Shown here: positions 43,660 to 53,595 of the stretch, one piece after another
How the letters are laid out: each line of letters starts with the position of its first letter
Numbering within the stretch: position 1 is the stretch's first letter
Assembly: GCF_015776785.2 (NCBI RefSeq)
Contig: NZ_LFMD02000003.1
Span: 307,148 to 371,147, forward strand
Direction of reading: 5' to 3'
DNA from: Kitasatospora sp. SUK 42
Lineage (GTDB): Bacteria; Actinomycetota; Actinomycetes; Streptomycetales; Streptomycetaceae
Length of the DNA: 64,000 nt
The notes under the pieces: model-generated
The model's database searches: none
What the model saw: the letters and a program-made list of their open reading frames with translations, nothing else
Told to the model about the DNA's origin: nothing
Translations under genes and position numbers: made by a program

Positions 43660-45924
43660 CTAGGCCGCCGCGCCCGTCCCGCTGAGTTCGAACCACATCC
43701 GCTTGCCGGAGCCGCGAGGCTCCACGCCCCAGGCGTCCGCCAGCGCCTCGACCAGCATCAGCCCGCGGCCGGAGGAGGCCTGCTCGCCCGGCGTCCGGCG
43801 GGTCGGCCAGAGGTCCGACTCGTCCTCCACCTCGACCCGCAGCCGGGCCCGGCCGCCGGCCGCCTCCGGCTCCCGGTAGAGCCGGGCGGTGAACATGGCG
43901 TCCCGGTCGGTGTGCCGGATGGCGTTGGTGACCAGCTCGGAGGAGAGCAGCTCGGCGGTGTCGATGAACTCGGCGACGCCCCAGCGGCGCAGCGCGTCGC
44001 GCAGCTCGGCGCGGACCTCGGAGATCCGCGCCAGGTCGGCCTGGCCGATCCGGCGGCGCAGCTGCTGGGCGGCGAGCCCGCCCGCCGGGCCGTCCCAGCG
44101 CAGGAGCAGCAGGGCTATGTCGTCCTCGCGCTCGCTGGAGTCGGCGGCCTGGGAGGCGATCCGTTCGGCCAGCTCCTCCAGCGGGTCGCGGGCCGCCTCC
44201 TCGATGGTGGGCAGCGGGCGGGCGAGCACCCGGGTGAGCCGGGCGATGCCCTCGTCCAGGTCCATGCCGCGCGCCTCGACCAGGCCGTCGGTGCACAGCA
44301 GCACGGTCTCGCCCGGGTCCAGGCTGAACCGGGTGACGCGGTACTCCTGGTCCGGGTCGATGCCCAGCGGCAGCCCGCCGGCCACCGGCACCACGGCGGC
44401 GGTGCCGTCGGCGCGGCGCACCACCGGGTCGAGGTGGCCGGCCCGGACGGCGTAGACCACTCCGTAGTCCACGTTGACCTCGGCGTAGGTGCAGGTCGCG
44501 AAGTGGTCGGTGTCCAGGTCGGCGAGGAAGCGGGAGGCGCGGGCCATCACCGCGGCGGGCGGGTGGCCCTCGGCGGCGTAGGCGCGCAGCGCGATCCGCA
44601 GCTGGCCCATGATGCCGGCGGCGTGCACGTCGTGGCCCTGCACGTCGCCGATCACCAGGCCGACGTGCCCGCCGGGCAGCGGCACCACGTCGTACCAGTC
44701 GCCGCCGATCTGGAGGCCGGAGCCGGCCGCGAGGTAGCGCACGGCGGTGGTGACGCCGGGGACGGACGGGACGGTGCGCGGCAGCATCACCCGTTGCAGG
44801 CCGGCCGCCAGCTCGTGCTCGGCGTCGTGCAGCCGGGCCCGGGCCAGCGACTGGGCGACCAGCCCGCCCAGGGTGGACAGCAGGGTGCGCTCGTCCGGGT
44901 CCAGCTCCCGCTCGTCGTCGAAGCTGACCACGCAGACGCCGATCGCCCGGCCGCTGGCCACCAGCGGCAGGTACGCCCAGGAGCCGCGGCCGTTCCGGCT
45001 GGTCTGCTCCCACACCTCCGGGTAGCCCCCGCGGAACTCCTCGCGGCTGGAGATGAAGACCGGCGTCCGCTGGCGCAGCGCCTCGGCGGCCGGGTGGCCG
45101 GCGGGCAGCACGGTGCGGTCCCAGACGGCGAGCGCCCCGGAGCGGTAGCCGGAGGCGCCGAGGATCCGGGTGCGTCCGGCCTCGAAGGCGGCGAGCACCA
45201 GGCCGTCCGGCGGCAGCCCGGGCAGCGGCAGCTCGGTGAACACCCGGGCCACGTCACGGACGGTGACCGCTTCGGAGAGGGCGCGCGCGGCCTCCTTGAT
45301 GAACCGGGAGCGCTCCTCGCGCAGCAGGGCGAGCCGGTCGGCGCGGTCGCGCTTGTGCAGTTCGACGGTGGCGTCCCAGACGAAGCCGACCATCCGGGAG
45401 GCGCGGCCGAAGGCGTCTGCGAGCACCCGGCCGCGGAAGCGCACCGCGCGCATGGCGCCGTTCGACCCGACGGTGCGGTAGTAGGCGCCGCACTGGCCGA
45501 GTTCGGAGACCGCGCGCTCGACCCGGCGGCGCACCACGGGCGCGTCCTCGGGGTGCAGCAGGGCCAGGAAGGAGGCGGCGGTGCGGTCGAAGCGGCCCTT
45601 CTCCACGCTGTCCAGGCCGATGATCGAGCAGGCCCGCGGGTCGCCCTCCAGCACGTCGCGGCGGATGTCCCAGTCGAAGGAGCCGATGCCGTTGGCGGCC
45701 ATCGCGGGCTCCAGCCAGTCCGGCATGTTGTCGGCGGAGGCCGGCGGCAGCCCGCCGGAGAGCGCCAGCCGTCCGGTGGCCAGCGTGGGGGACGGGCGCA
45801 GCGGGTTGCGGCGGGAGGCCTGCGCCGGGGGTCGGGCGGCGGGCTGTCGGGCGGCGGGCGGCGGCTCCACGGCGCGCGCGCCGGGTGGAAGCGCCGGCCC
45901 CGGCGACTCGGGCTCAGTGGGCAT
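43660..45924 (-). CDS. PAS-GAF-PP2C (SpoIIE)-HATPase multidomain regulator
   Basis: A 754-residue cytoplasmic signalling protein. Pro-rich N-terminus; PAS (about 75-190, NGIGSFDWDIRRDVLEGDPRAC); GAF (about 205-365, LPLVASGRAIGVCVVSF); SpoIIE-type Ser/Thr phosphatase (about 390-590, GGDWYDVVPLPGGHVGLVIGDVQGHDVHAA; TDGLVEAR; EREDDIALLLLR); and an RsbW-type histidine-kinase-like ATPase at the C-terminus (about 620-750, SSELVTNAIRHT; SGRGLMLVEALADAWGV). Such proteins act as both phosphatase and kinase for anti-anti-sigma factors, controlling stress or sporulation sigma factors. It is convergent with the DUF2637 gene by 22 bases. Confidence 0.94.
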   Translation of the reverse strand: MPTEPESPGPALPPGARAVEPPPAARQPAARPPAQASRRNPLRPSPTLATGRLALSGGLPPASADNMPDWLEPAMAANGIGSFDWDIRRDVLEGDPRACSIIGLDSVEKGRFDRTAASFLALLHPEDAPVVRRRVERAVSELGQCGAYYRTVGSNGAMRAVRFRGRVLADAFGRASRMVGFVWDATVELHKRDRADRLALLREERSRFIKEAARALSEAVTVRDVARVFTELPLPGLPPDGLVLAAFEAGRTRILGASGYRSGALAVWDRTVLPAGHPAAEALRQRTPVFISSREEFRGGYPEVWEQTSRNGRGSWAYLPLVASGRAIGVCVVSFDDERELDPDERTLLSTLGGLVAQSLARARLHDAEHELAAGLQRVMLPRTVPSVPGVTTAVRYLAAGSGLQIGGDWYDVVPLPGGHVGLVIGDVQGHDVHAAGIMGQLRIALRAYAAEGHPPAAVMARASRFLADLDTDHFATCTYAEVNVDYGVVYAVRAGHLDPVVRRADGTAAVVPVAGGLPLGIDPDQEYRVTRFSLDPGETVLLCTDGLVEARGMDLDEGIARLTRVLARPLPTIEEAARDPLEELAERIASQAADSSEREDDIALLLLRWDGPAGGLAAQQLRRRIGQADLARISEVRAELRDALRRWGVAEFIDTAELLSSELVTNAIRHTDRDAMFTARLYREPEAAGGRARLRVEVEDESDLWPTRRTPGEQASSGRGLMLVEALADAWGVEPRGSGKRMWFELSGTGAAA

Positions 45925-46311
45925 GCTGCTCCTGCCGCTGCCGCGTCGGACCGCGCCGACCGTCCGGCCGGGCCGCGTGGCGGTGTGATGGGTCGTGCTG
46001 GATCGGACGGTGTCGACGGGCGGTGGTCAGTCGAGGTTCGGCCTCCCCGCTACTTCCCGCACGTGGACACACATTCCCACCATCCTGTCCAATGTTCGGC
46101 CGAGCGGCAATGCCAAGGGTCCGGAAATCTTCCGCTCCGCCTTCTGTTCAGGGCTTGCTTCGACGACGTACCGATCGGCGGCGAAGCATCCCGCGGACCG
46201 CGCGCACGGACCGCGCCGGGGCGGCGGACCAACGGGCGGGCCGGTCCCACGACGGTTCGGTCCCATGGCGACTCGGTCCTCATGACGGATCCGGGCCACG
46301 ACGGCTCGGGG
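45925..46311. other. Gap between two regulator genes
   Basis: About 390 bases with no supportable gene on either strand. It carries the promoter of the multidomain regulator (AGGAG ribosome site just before its ATG) and a somewhat AT-richer part at 46055-46165. No clear promoter pair or hairpin seen. Confidence 0.45.
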
Positions 46312-46833
46312 CTACGGCAGCACCAGCTCGAACCAGGTGACCTTGCCGTCGCCTCTCAGCTGCACGCCCCAGGAGTCCGCGAGCGCCTCCACCAGCATCA
46401 GCCCGCGCCCCGAGGTCGCGTACTCGGCCTCGGGGTCGCGGCGGCGCCCGGGCAGCCGGCTCGCACCGTCCTGCACCTCGACCCGCAGCCGGTGGTCCGA
46501 GCCGAGCACCGCGTCGAAGACCGCACCCTTGCCGGTGTGCTGCAGCGCGTTGGTGACCAGCTCGGAGGAGAGCAGCTCGGCCGTGTCGGACAGCTCCGGA
46601 ACCCCCCAGTGGCTGAGCGCCGTCCGCAGCCGGTGCCGGACCGCGCCCACCGCGACCAGGTCGGCCGGGTCCACCGTCAGGTGCAGGCGTCGGTGCAGTG
46701 CGCAGCCCGGGGCCGGCGTGCCCGGCAGGGTCGTCCCGGTGCCGACGGCCGGGCCCTGGACCGGCCCGGACCGGTAGGCGTCGCCCGAACTCGTCCGCTG
46801 CCGCGGGAATCGCGACTGACCGTCCATCAACAT
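46312..46833 (-). CDS. RsbW-like ATP-binding protein (anti-sigma kinase family)
   Basis: A 173-residue protein consisting of a disordered N-terminal 50 residues and one HATPase_c domain: SSELVTNALQHTGKG (N box) and SGRGLMLVEALADSWGVQ (G1/G2 region). These are nearly the same as the C-terminal domain of the multidomain regulator just downstream. The family phosphorylates anti-anti-sigma proteins or binds sigma factors. ATG at 46833 has a GAGGG ribosome site. The likeness suggests duplication of this domain. Confidence 0.88.
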   Translation of the reverse strand: MLMDGQSRFPRQRTSSGDAYRSGPVQGPAVGTGTTLPGTPAPGCALHRRLHLTVDPADLVAVGAVRHRLRTALSHWGVPELSDTAELLSSELVTNALQHTGKGAVFDAVLGSDHRLRVEVQDGASRLPGRRRDPEAEYATSGRGLMLVEALADSWGVQLRGDGKVTWFELVLP

Positions 46834-47403
46834 GCCCCCGCCCTCAAATCCGGGCCCCCGCCTCCGGATCCCCCGCCGGCCGGGTGGCCCCCTCGTTCTG
46901 ACCACCCATCCTCATGCCCAGTTGACGGCGTTTGCAACAGTGTGCGTCCGATCACGTGGGGTGAAAGGGGCACGGGGAGGTTCGCGTGATCCAACTGCCC
47001 GCGCCGGACGGGTTTGCGAAGCGCAGAGGCCGTTTTCGAGGGAGCCCCCACCCGATCCCGCGCACACCCGGCGCCCGCACCGGCCGCGCGCCCGACCGCG
47101 CGCCCCATACCCGCACCGCCGCGCGCCCCGGCCGGCACCGCGCCGTCCGTACACCACCTCACGCCGCCGCACCGGACCGAGCGTCGGGCCGCTGTACCGG
47201 GCCGAGCGTCGGGCCGCCGCGCCGGGCCGAGCCGCCGGGCCGTCCACCCGACAGGCCGGACCCGCCCGAACGGGCAACGCTGGACAGGGCGCCCCCGTCC
47301 GGGTTCAATGGCCCGAGATGTTTGAACGACGTTCTAAACATCACCCCGGAAGCCCCCGGCCCCGAGCCGACCCCCCCTCCCCGGCGACCGCGAGCGAGGA
47401 ACC
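46834..47403. other. Long leader/promoter region of the urease-like operon
   Basis: About 570 bases without a convincing gene; an open plus-strand frame from 46986 is not supported by codon use. It has repeated GGGCCGAGCGTCGGGCCG-type units at 47165-47240 and an operator-like dyad at 47319-47340. GAGGAACC precedes the ureAB GTG. Confidence 0.55.
47319..47340. promoter_or_regulatory. TetR-type operator dyad upstream of ureAB
   Basis: TGTTTGAACGACGTTCTAAACA contains the perfect core GAACG-A-CGTTC with outer TGTTT/AAACA arms offset by one base. It lies 63 bases before the ureAB start and stands out in a GC-rich background. The tetR gene at the end of the cluster is the obvious candidate regulator. 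Confidence 0.6.
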
Positions 47404-48114
47404 GTGCGACTGACCCCCACCGAGCGGGACCGGCTGCTGATCTTCACAGCAGCCGAACTGGCCCGCGCCCGCCGCGCCCGGGGCGTGCGCCTCAACATCC
47501 CCGAGGCGACCGCCCTGATCGCGGACACCGTCTGCGAGGCCGCCCGCGACGGCCGGCGCCTGGCCGAGGCCATCGAGGCCGGCCGCTCCGTGCTGACCGC
47601 CGACGACGTGCTGCCCGGCGTGCCGGACGTGGTCACCGTCGTCCAGGTCGAGGCCGTCTTCGAGGACGGCACCCGCCTCGCCGTGGTCAACGACCCGTTC
47701 AAGGGCGCCGGCTCGCTCGGCGACGAGGCCCCCGGCGGCGCGCTCATCGGCGACGGCGCGGGCTACGACCCGATCGAGGAGACGCTGCTGCTCCCCGTCC
47801 ACAACACCGCCGAGGTGCCGATCTCGGTCACCTCGCACTTCCACTTCTTCGAGGTCAACCCCCGCCTCGCCTTCGACCGCGCCGCCGCCTACGGCACCCA
47901 CCTGGCCGTCCCGGCCGGCTCCTCGGTGCGCTTCGACCCCGGCGCCACCGTCGAGGTCGGCCTGGTGCCGATCGGCGGCGAGCGGGTCGCGATCGGCTTC
48001 GCCGGCCTGGTCGACGGACCGCTGGACGCGCCCGGAGCGAAGGAGGCCGCCCTGGAGAAGGCCCGGGCCACCGGCTACCTGACCGCCTTCGACGACACGG
48101 AGATGCCCTCGTGA
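47404..48114 (+). CDS. ureAB: Fused urease gamma-beta subunit (UreAB)
   Basis: The 236-residue protein joins the urease gamma subunit (about 1-100; MRLTPTERDRLLIFTAAELARARRARG, then EATALIADTVCEAARDG) to the beta subunit (about 118-225; VHNTAEVPISVTSHFHFFEVN and PAGSSVRFDPG). Gamma-beta fusions are known in several actinobacteria. It would form the structural trimer with UreC. The end overlaps the ureC start as GTGA. Starts at GTG 47404 behind GAGGAACC. No accessory genes (ureD, E, F, G) are adjacent. Confidence 0.94.
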   Translation: MRLTPTERDRLLIFTAAELARARRARGVRLNIPEATALIADTVCEAARDGRRLAEAIEAGRSVLTADDVLPGVPDVVTVVQVEAVFEDGTRLAVVNDPFKGAGSLGDEAPGGALIGDGAGYDPIEETLLLPVHNTAEVPISVTSHFHFFEVNPRLAFDRAAAYGTHLAVPAGSSVRFDPGATVEVGLVPIGGERVAIGFAGLVDGPLDAPGAKEAALEKARATGYLTAFDDTEMPS

Positions 48115-49832
48115 CCAGCATCAGCCCCCACGACTACATCTCCGTCCACGGCCCGCGCGCCGGCGACCGGATCCGGCTCGGCGACAGCGGCCTGATCGTC
48201 CGGGTCGAGTCCGACTCCCAGGCGCCCGGCGACGAGTTCCTGGCCGGCTTCGGCAAGACCGCCCGCGACGGCCTGCACCTCAAGCCCGCCGCCGTCCGCG
48301 ACACCTGCGACGTCGTGATCAGCAACGTCCTGGTCATCGACGCCGTCCAGGGCATCCGCAAGACCTCCATCGGCCTGATCGACGGCCGGATCGCCTCCAT
48401 CGGCCGGGCCGGCAACCCGGACACCCTCGACGGCGTGGACGTCGTCGTCGGCACCGGCACGACCATCGTCTCCGGCGAGGGCATGATCGCCACCGCCGGC
48501 GCCATCGACACCCACGTCCACCTGCTCTCGCCGCGGATCATGGAGGCCTCGCTGGCCTCCGGCGTCACCACGATCATCGGCCAGGAGTTCGGCCCGGTCT
48601 GGGGCGTCGGCGTCAACTCCCCCTGGGCACTGCGCCACGCCTTCAACGCCTTCGACGCCTGGCCCGTCAACATCGGCTTCCTGGGCCGCGGTTCGTCCTC
48701 CGACGAGGCCCCGCTGATCGAGGCGCTGGCCGAGGGCGGCGCCTCCGGCTTCAAGGTGCACGAGGACATGGGCGCGCACACCCGTGCGCTGGACACCGCG
48801 CTGCGCGTCGCCGAGGAGTACGACGTCCAGGTCGCCCTGCACACCGACGGCCTCAACGAGTGCCTCTCCGTCGAGGACACCCTGCGCGTCCTCGAAGGAC
48901 GGACCATCCACGCCTTCCACATCGAGGGCTGCGGCGGCGGCCACGTCCCCAACGTCCTGAAGATGGCGGGCGTGCCGAACGTCATCGGCTCCTCCACCAA
49001 CCCCACCCTCCCCTTCGGCCGGGACGCGCTCGGCGAGCACTTCGGCATGATCGTCTCCGCGCACGACCTCAAGGTCGACCTGCCCGGCGACGCCGCCATG
49101 GCCCGCGACCGCATCCGGGCCGGCACGATGGGCGCCGAGGACGTGCTGCACGACCTCGGGGTCATCGGCATCACCTCCTCCGACGCCCAGGGCATGGGCC
49201 GCGCCGGCGAGACCGTGCGCCGCACCTTCGCCATGGCCGGCAAGATGAAGGCCGAACTCGGCCCGCTCGACGGCACCGGCTCCTACGGGACCACGGACGG
49301 CGGCGACGACAACGAGCGCGTGCTGCGCTACATCGCCAAGCTCACCATCAACCCGGCCATCGCCCACGGGCTCTCGCACGAGGTCGGCTCGATCGAGGTC
49401 GGCAAGCTCGCCGACATCGTGCTGTGGCGCCCGGACCACTTCGGCGCCAAGCCGCAGCTCGTCCTCAAGGCAGGCTTCCCCGCGTACGGCGTGGTCGGCG
49501 ACCCCAACGCCTCCACCGACCGCTGCGAACCCCTCGTCCTGGGCCCGCAGTTCGGCGCCCACGGGGCGACCGCCGCGGACATCTCGGTGGCCTTCGTCGC
49601 CCAGGCCGCCGCCGACGGCGCCTACCTCGACCGCCCCGCCGACGGGCTGCCCACCCGCCGCCGCCGCGTCGGCGTCCGCGGCACCCGCGGCATCGGACCG
49701 CGCGACATGGTCCGCAACGCCCGGACGGGCCACGTCGAGGTCACCGAGACCGGGCTGGTCTCCCTGGACGGCTCGCCGCTGCGCTCCGAACCCGCGGACA
49801 GCGTCTCGCTCAGCCGCCTCTACTTCCTCTGA
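48111..49832 (+). CDS. ureC: Divergent urease alpha subunit (UreC-like nickel amidohydrolase)
   Basis: The 573-residue protein belongs to the urease catalytic-subunit family. Nickel ligands are all present: His135 and His137 (THVHLL), carbamylated Lys215 (GFKVHED), His244, His270 and Asp358 (SSDAQ). It differs from classical ureases near the active site. The mobile flap, usually MVCHHL, reads IVSAHDL, so the flap Cys is Ala317 while His318 is kept. The loop after the first His pair reads GQEFGPVWGVG instead of the usual GGGTGP. The neighbours are ureAB before and agmatine deiminase 17 bases after. It may hydrolyse urea slowly or a substituted urea; the latter is inference. Confidence 0.92.
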   Translation: MTSISPHDYISVHGPRAGDRIRLGDSGLIVRVESDSQAPGDEFLAGFGKTARDGLHLKPAAVRDTCDVVISNVLVIDAVQGIRKTSIGLIDGRIASIGRAGNPDTLDGVDVVVGTGTTIVSGEGMIATAGAIDTHVHLLSPRIMEASLASGVTTIIGQEFGPVWGVGVNSPWALRHAFNAFDAWPVNIGFLGRGSSSDEAPLIEALAEGGASGFKVHEDMGAHTRALDTALRVAEEYDVQVALHTDGLNECLSVEDTLRVLEGRTIHAFHIEGCGGGHVPNVLKMAGVPNVIGSSTNPTLPFGRDALGEHFGMIVSAHDLKVDLPGDAAMARDRIRAGTMGAEDVLHDLGVIGITSSDAQGMGRAGETVRRTFAMAGKMKAELGPLDGTGSYGTTDGGDDNERVLRYIAKLTINPAIAHGLSHEVGSIEVGKLADIVLWRPDHFGAKPQLVLKAGFPAYGVVGDPNASTDRCEPLVLGPQFGAHGATAADISVAFVAQAAADGAYLDRPADGLPTRRRRVGVRGTRGIGPRDMVRNARTGHVEVTETGLVSLDGSPLRSEPADSVSLSRLYFL

Positions 49833-49849
49833 CCCCCAAGGACTCCGCG

Positions 49850-50896
49850 ATGACCACCCCCACGCCCGCCTCCCTCGGCTACCGGATGCCCGCCGAATGG
49901 CACCCGCACGACCGCACCTGGATGGCCTTCCCCACCGCCAACCCCACCTTCGACGGCCCCGAGCCCCTGCACGCCGCCCGCCAGGCCTGGGCCGCCGTCG
50001 CCGACACCATCGTCCGGTACGAGCCCGTCACGCTGATCGTCAACACCGGCGAGACCGCGGCCGCCCGCGAGTACGTCTCCGAGAAGGTCGAGATCGTCGA
50101 GCGCCCGCTCAACGACGCCTGGATGCGCGACATCGGCCCGTCCTTCCTGATCGACGACAAGGGCTCGCTGGCCGCCGCCGACTGGATCTTCAACGGCTGG
50201 GGCGCGCAGTCCTGGGCCCGCTGGGACAAGGACCAGCACATCGCCGAGCACATCGGCGAGCTGACGGGCGTCCAGCGCTTCGCCTCCCGGCTGATCAACG
50301 AGGGCGGCGGCATCCACGTCGACGGCGAGGGCACGGTGCTGGTCACCGAGACCGTCCAGCTCGGCGAGGGCCGCAACGCGCACTGGACCAAGGAGGAGGT
50401 CGAGGCCGAGCTGCACGCCTTCCTCGGCACCACCAAGGCGATCTGGCTGCCCCGCGGACTCACCCGCGACTACGACGAGTTCGGCACCCGCGGCCACATC
50501 GACATCGTCGCCTCGTTCGTCCGCCCGGGCGTCGTCGTCGCCCACGTGCAGCCCGACCCCGCCCACCCCGACCACGAGGTCTGCCGGGACCTGGTCGCCA
50601 CCCTGCGCGCCTCCACCGACGCCCGGGGGCGGCAGCTGGAGGTCATCGAACTGCCCGCCCCCACCGTCCTGCTGGACGAGGACGGCGAGCCCGTCGACTA
50701 CTCCTACATCAACCACTACGTGGCCAACGGCGCCGTCGTGCTGTGCGCCTTCGACGACCCGCGCGACCAGGAGGCCGCCGCGGTCCTCGCCGAGGCCTAC
50801 CCGGGCCGCACCGTCGAACTCGTCGACGCCCGCGAGATCTTCGCCAACGGCGGCGGCATCCACTGCATCACCCAGCAGCAGCCGAAGGCGCTCTGA
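49850..50896 (+). CDS. aguA: Agmatine deiminase (peptidyl-arginine-deiminase family)
   Basis: Converts agmatine to N-carbamoylputrescine and ammonia in the cytoplasm. The 348 residues carry the family signatures: PAEWHPHDRTWMAFP at the N-terminus, NDAWMRDIGPSF, INEGGGIHVDGEG and the catalytic Cys339 in NGGGIHCITQQQP. It lies 17 bases after ureC, so co-transcription is near certain. The usual next enzyme, N-carbamoylputrescine amidase (AguB), is absent from the cluster. That makes the urease-like proteins candidates for that step. A terminator hairpin follows. Confidence 0.93.
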   Translation: MTTPTPASLGYRMPAEWHPHDRTWMAFPTANPTFDGPEPLHAARQAWAAVADTIVRYEPVTLIVNTGETAAAREYVSEKVEIVERPLNDAWMRDIGPSFLIDDKGSLAAADWIFNGWGAQSWARWDKDQHIAEHIGELTGVQRFASRLINEGGGIHVDGEGTVLVTETVQLGEGRNAHWTKEEVEAELHAFLGTTKAIWLPRGLTRDYDEFGTRGHIDIVASFVRPGVVVAHVQPDPAHPDHEVCRDLVATLRASTDARGRQLEVIELPAPTVLLDEDGEPVDYSYINHYVANGAVVLCAFDDPRDQEAAAVLAEAYPGRTVELVDAREIFANGGGIHCITQQQPKAL

Positions 50897-50906
50897 CGTC
50901 CGCACC

Positions 50907-50937
50907 CCCGGGCGGGAGCGGCACGCTCCCGCCCGGG
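50907..50937. terminator. Hairpin after aguA
   Basis: A 13-bp perfect stem (50907-50919 with 50925-50937) closed by a 5-base loop, 11 bases after the aguA stop. TAGCCT directly after it (50938-50943) may be the -10 of tetR. Confidence 0.75.
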
Positions 50938-50977
50938 TAGCCTTCTGAGCCCCCACCACCGAGGGAGAGCAGCCCCC

Positions 50978-51577
50978 ATGGCCGACCCCCGCCCGCGCCG
51001 ACCGGCGCGCCCCCGCGAGGAGGTCTACGCCACCGCCCGGGCCGCGATCGCCGAACACGGGCTCGCCAAGCTCACCATGGCCGGGCTCGGCCAACAGCTC
51101 CAGATGAGCGCCGGACACCTGCTCTACTACTTCGGCAGCAAGGACCAGCTGCTGCTGGAGACCCTCCGCTGGAGCGAGGACCAGCTCGGCGCCCGCCGCC
51201 ACGAGGCCCTCGCCGACCGCTCGCTCGACCCCTGGCAGCGCCTCGACGCCTACCTGCGCCTCTACCTGCCCGAAGGGCCGGGCGACCCGCGCTGGATCCT
51301 GTGGGTCGAGGTGTGGGGCCGCTCCCCCGCCAGCGCCGAGATCCGCCGCGGCCAGCAGGAGATCGAGGCCCCCTGGCAGGCCGACCTGGTCGCCCTCATC
51401 GAGGAGGGCGCCGCCACCGGCCACTTCACCCCCGGCCCCGCCGCCGACCGCGCCCTCCAGCTCCGCGCCCTCCTCGACGGCCTCGCCGTGCCCATCGCCA
51501 TCGCCCTCGACGGCACCCACCGCGACGCCGCCCTCGGCCAGGCCACCGCCGTCGCCGGGATCCTCCTGCGGGCGTGA
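50978..51577 (+). CDS. TetR family regulator of the urease-like/agmatine cluster
   Basis: A 199-residue regulator with the TetR helix-turn-helix (about 14-58; YATARAAIAEHGLAKLTMAGLGQQLQMSAGHLLYYFGSK) and a C-terminal TetR_C domain of the BetI-like class (WEDQLGARR... WILWVEVWGRS). A GAGGGAGAG ribosome site precedes the ATG. Same strand and order as ureAB-ureC-aguA, 81 bases on. The dyad at 47319-47340 is a plausible binding site. The ligand may be agmatine, a polyamine or a ureide; this is inferred from location only. Confidence 0.88.
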   Translation: MADPRPRRPARPREEVYATARAAIAEHGLAKLTMAGLGQQLQMSAGHLLYYFGSKDQLLLETLRWSEDQLGARRHEALADRSLDPWQRLDAYLRLYLPEGPGDPRWILWVEVWGRSPASAEIRRGQQEIEAPWQADLVALIEEGAATGHFTPGPAADRALQLRALLDGLAVPIAIALDGTHRDAALGQATAVAGILLRA

Positions 51578-51638
51578 GGCCTCACGCGGGCCGGGCCCCG
51601 TGTCCGGCCTCCCGTGTCCGGTCACTCCGTCCGTCCGG

Positions 51639-53267
<1,629 letters not shown>

Positions 53268-53595
53268 CTGGCGGCTCCTGGTCGGTCCGTGGTCGCGCCG
53301 CCCCCGGCGGGGCCGAACTGGCGTCATTGTCTACGAGTGCAACGACGCTGTCCGGGTTTCGGCAACAACCGGTCACCGATCGGATCATCCCGGCCACCGC
53401 GTTCACCTGCCGGTTCACCGACCGCCGTGTCACCGGGGTCGCGGGGCCGTCACCGCCGCGTCCTTTTCCGTTCCGTCCGTGCTTGCCGGATGTGCCCGGA
53501 GCAGGGTGTTTCCTGAACATTGCGGGGTGCGGGCCAGCGAAAATGAGGGCCCGGGAGGGGCATCGCTTCACCCGTTCGGCTGATTAAATGTGCGC
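53268..53595. other. Divergent gap before the His-rich/DUF3105/DUF305 operon
   Basis: No gene supported. Two GTTCACC copies occur at 53401-53407 and 53413-53419 (12-base step). An AT-rich end (GATTAAATG at 53582-53590) lies just before the first gene and probably holds its -10 box. Confidence 0.5.

Noticed and set aside
46986..49832. A single 948-codon open frame spanning the urease promoter region and ureC
   Set aside because: The conserved UreC start is at 48111 with a GTGA overlap to ureAB; the upstream part overlaps ureAB in another frame and has poor coding character.
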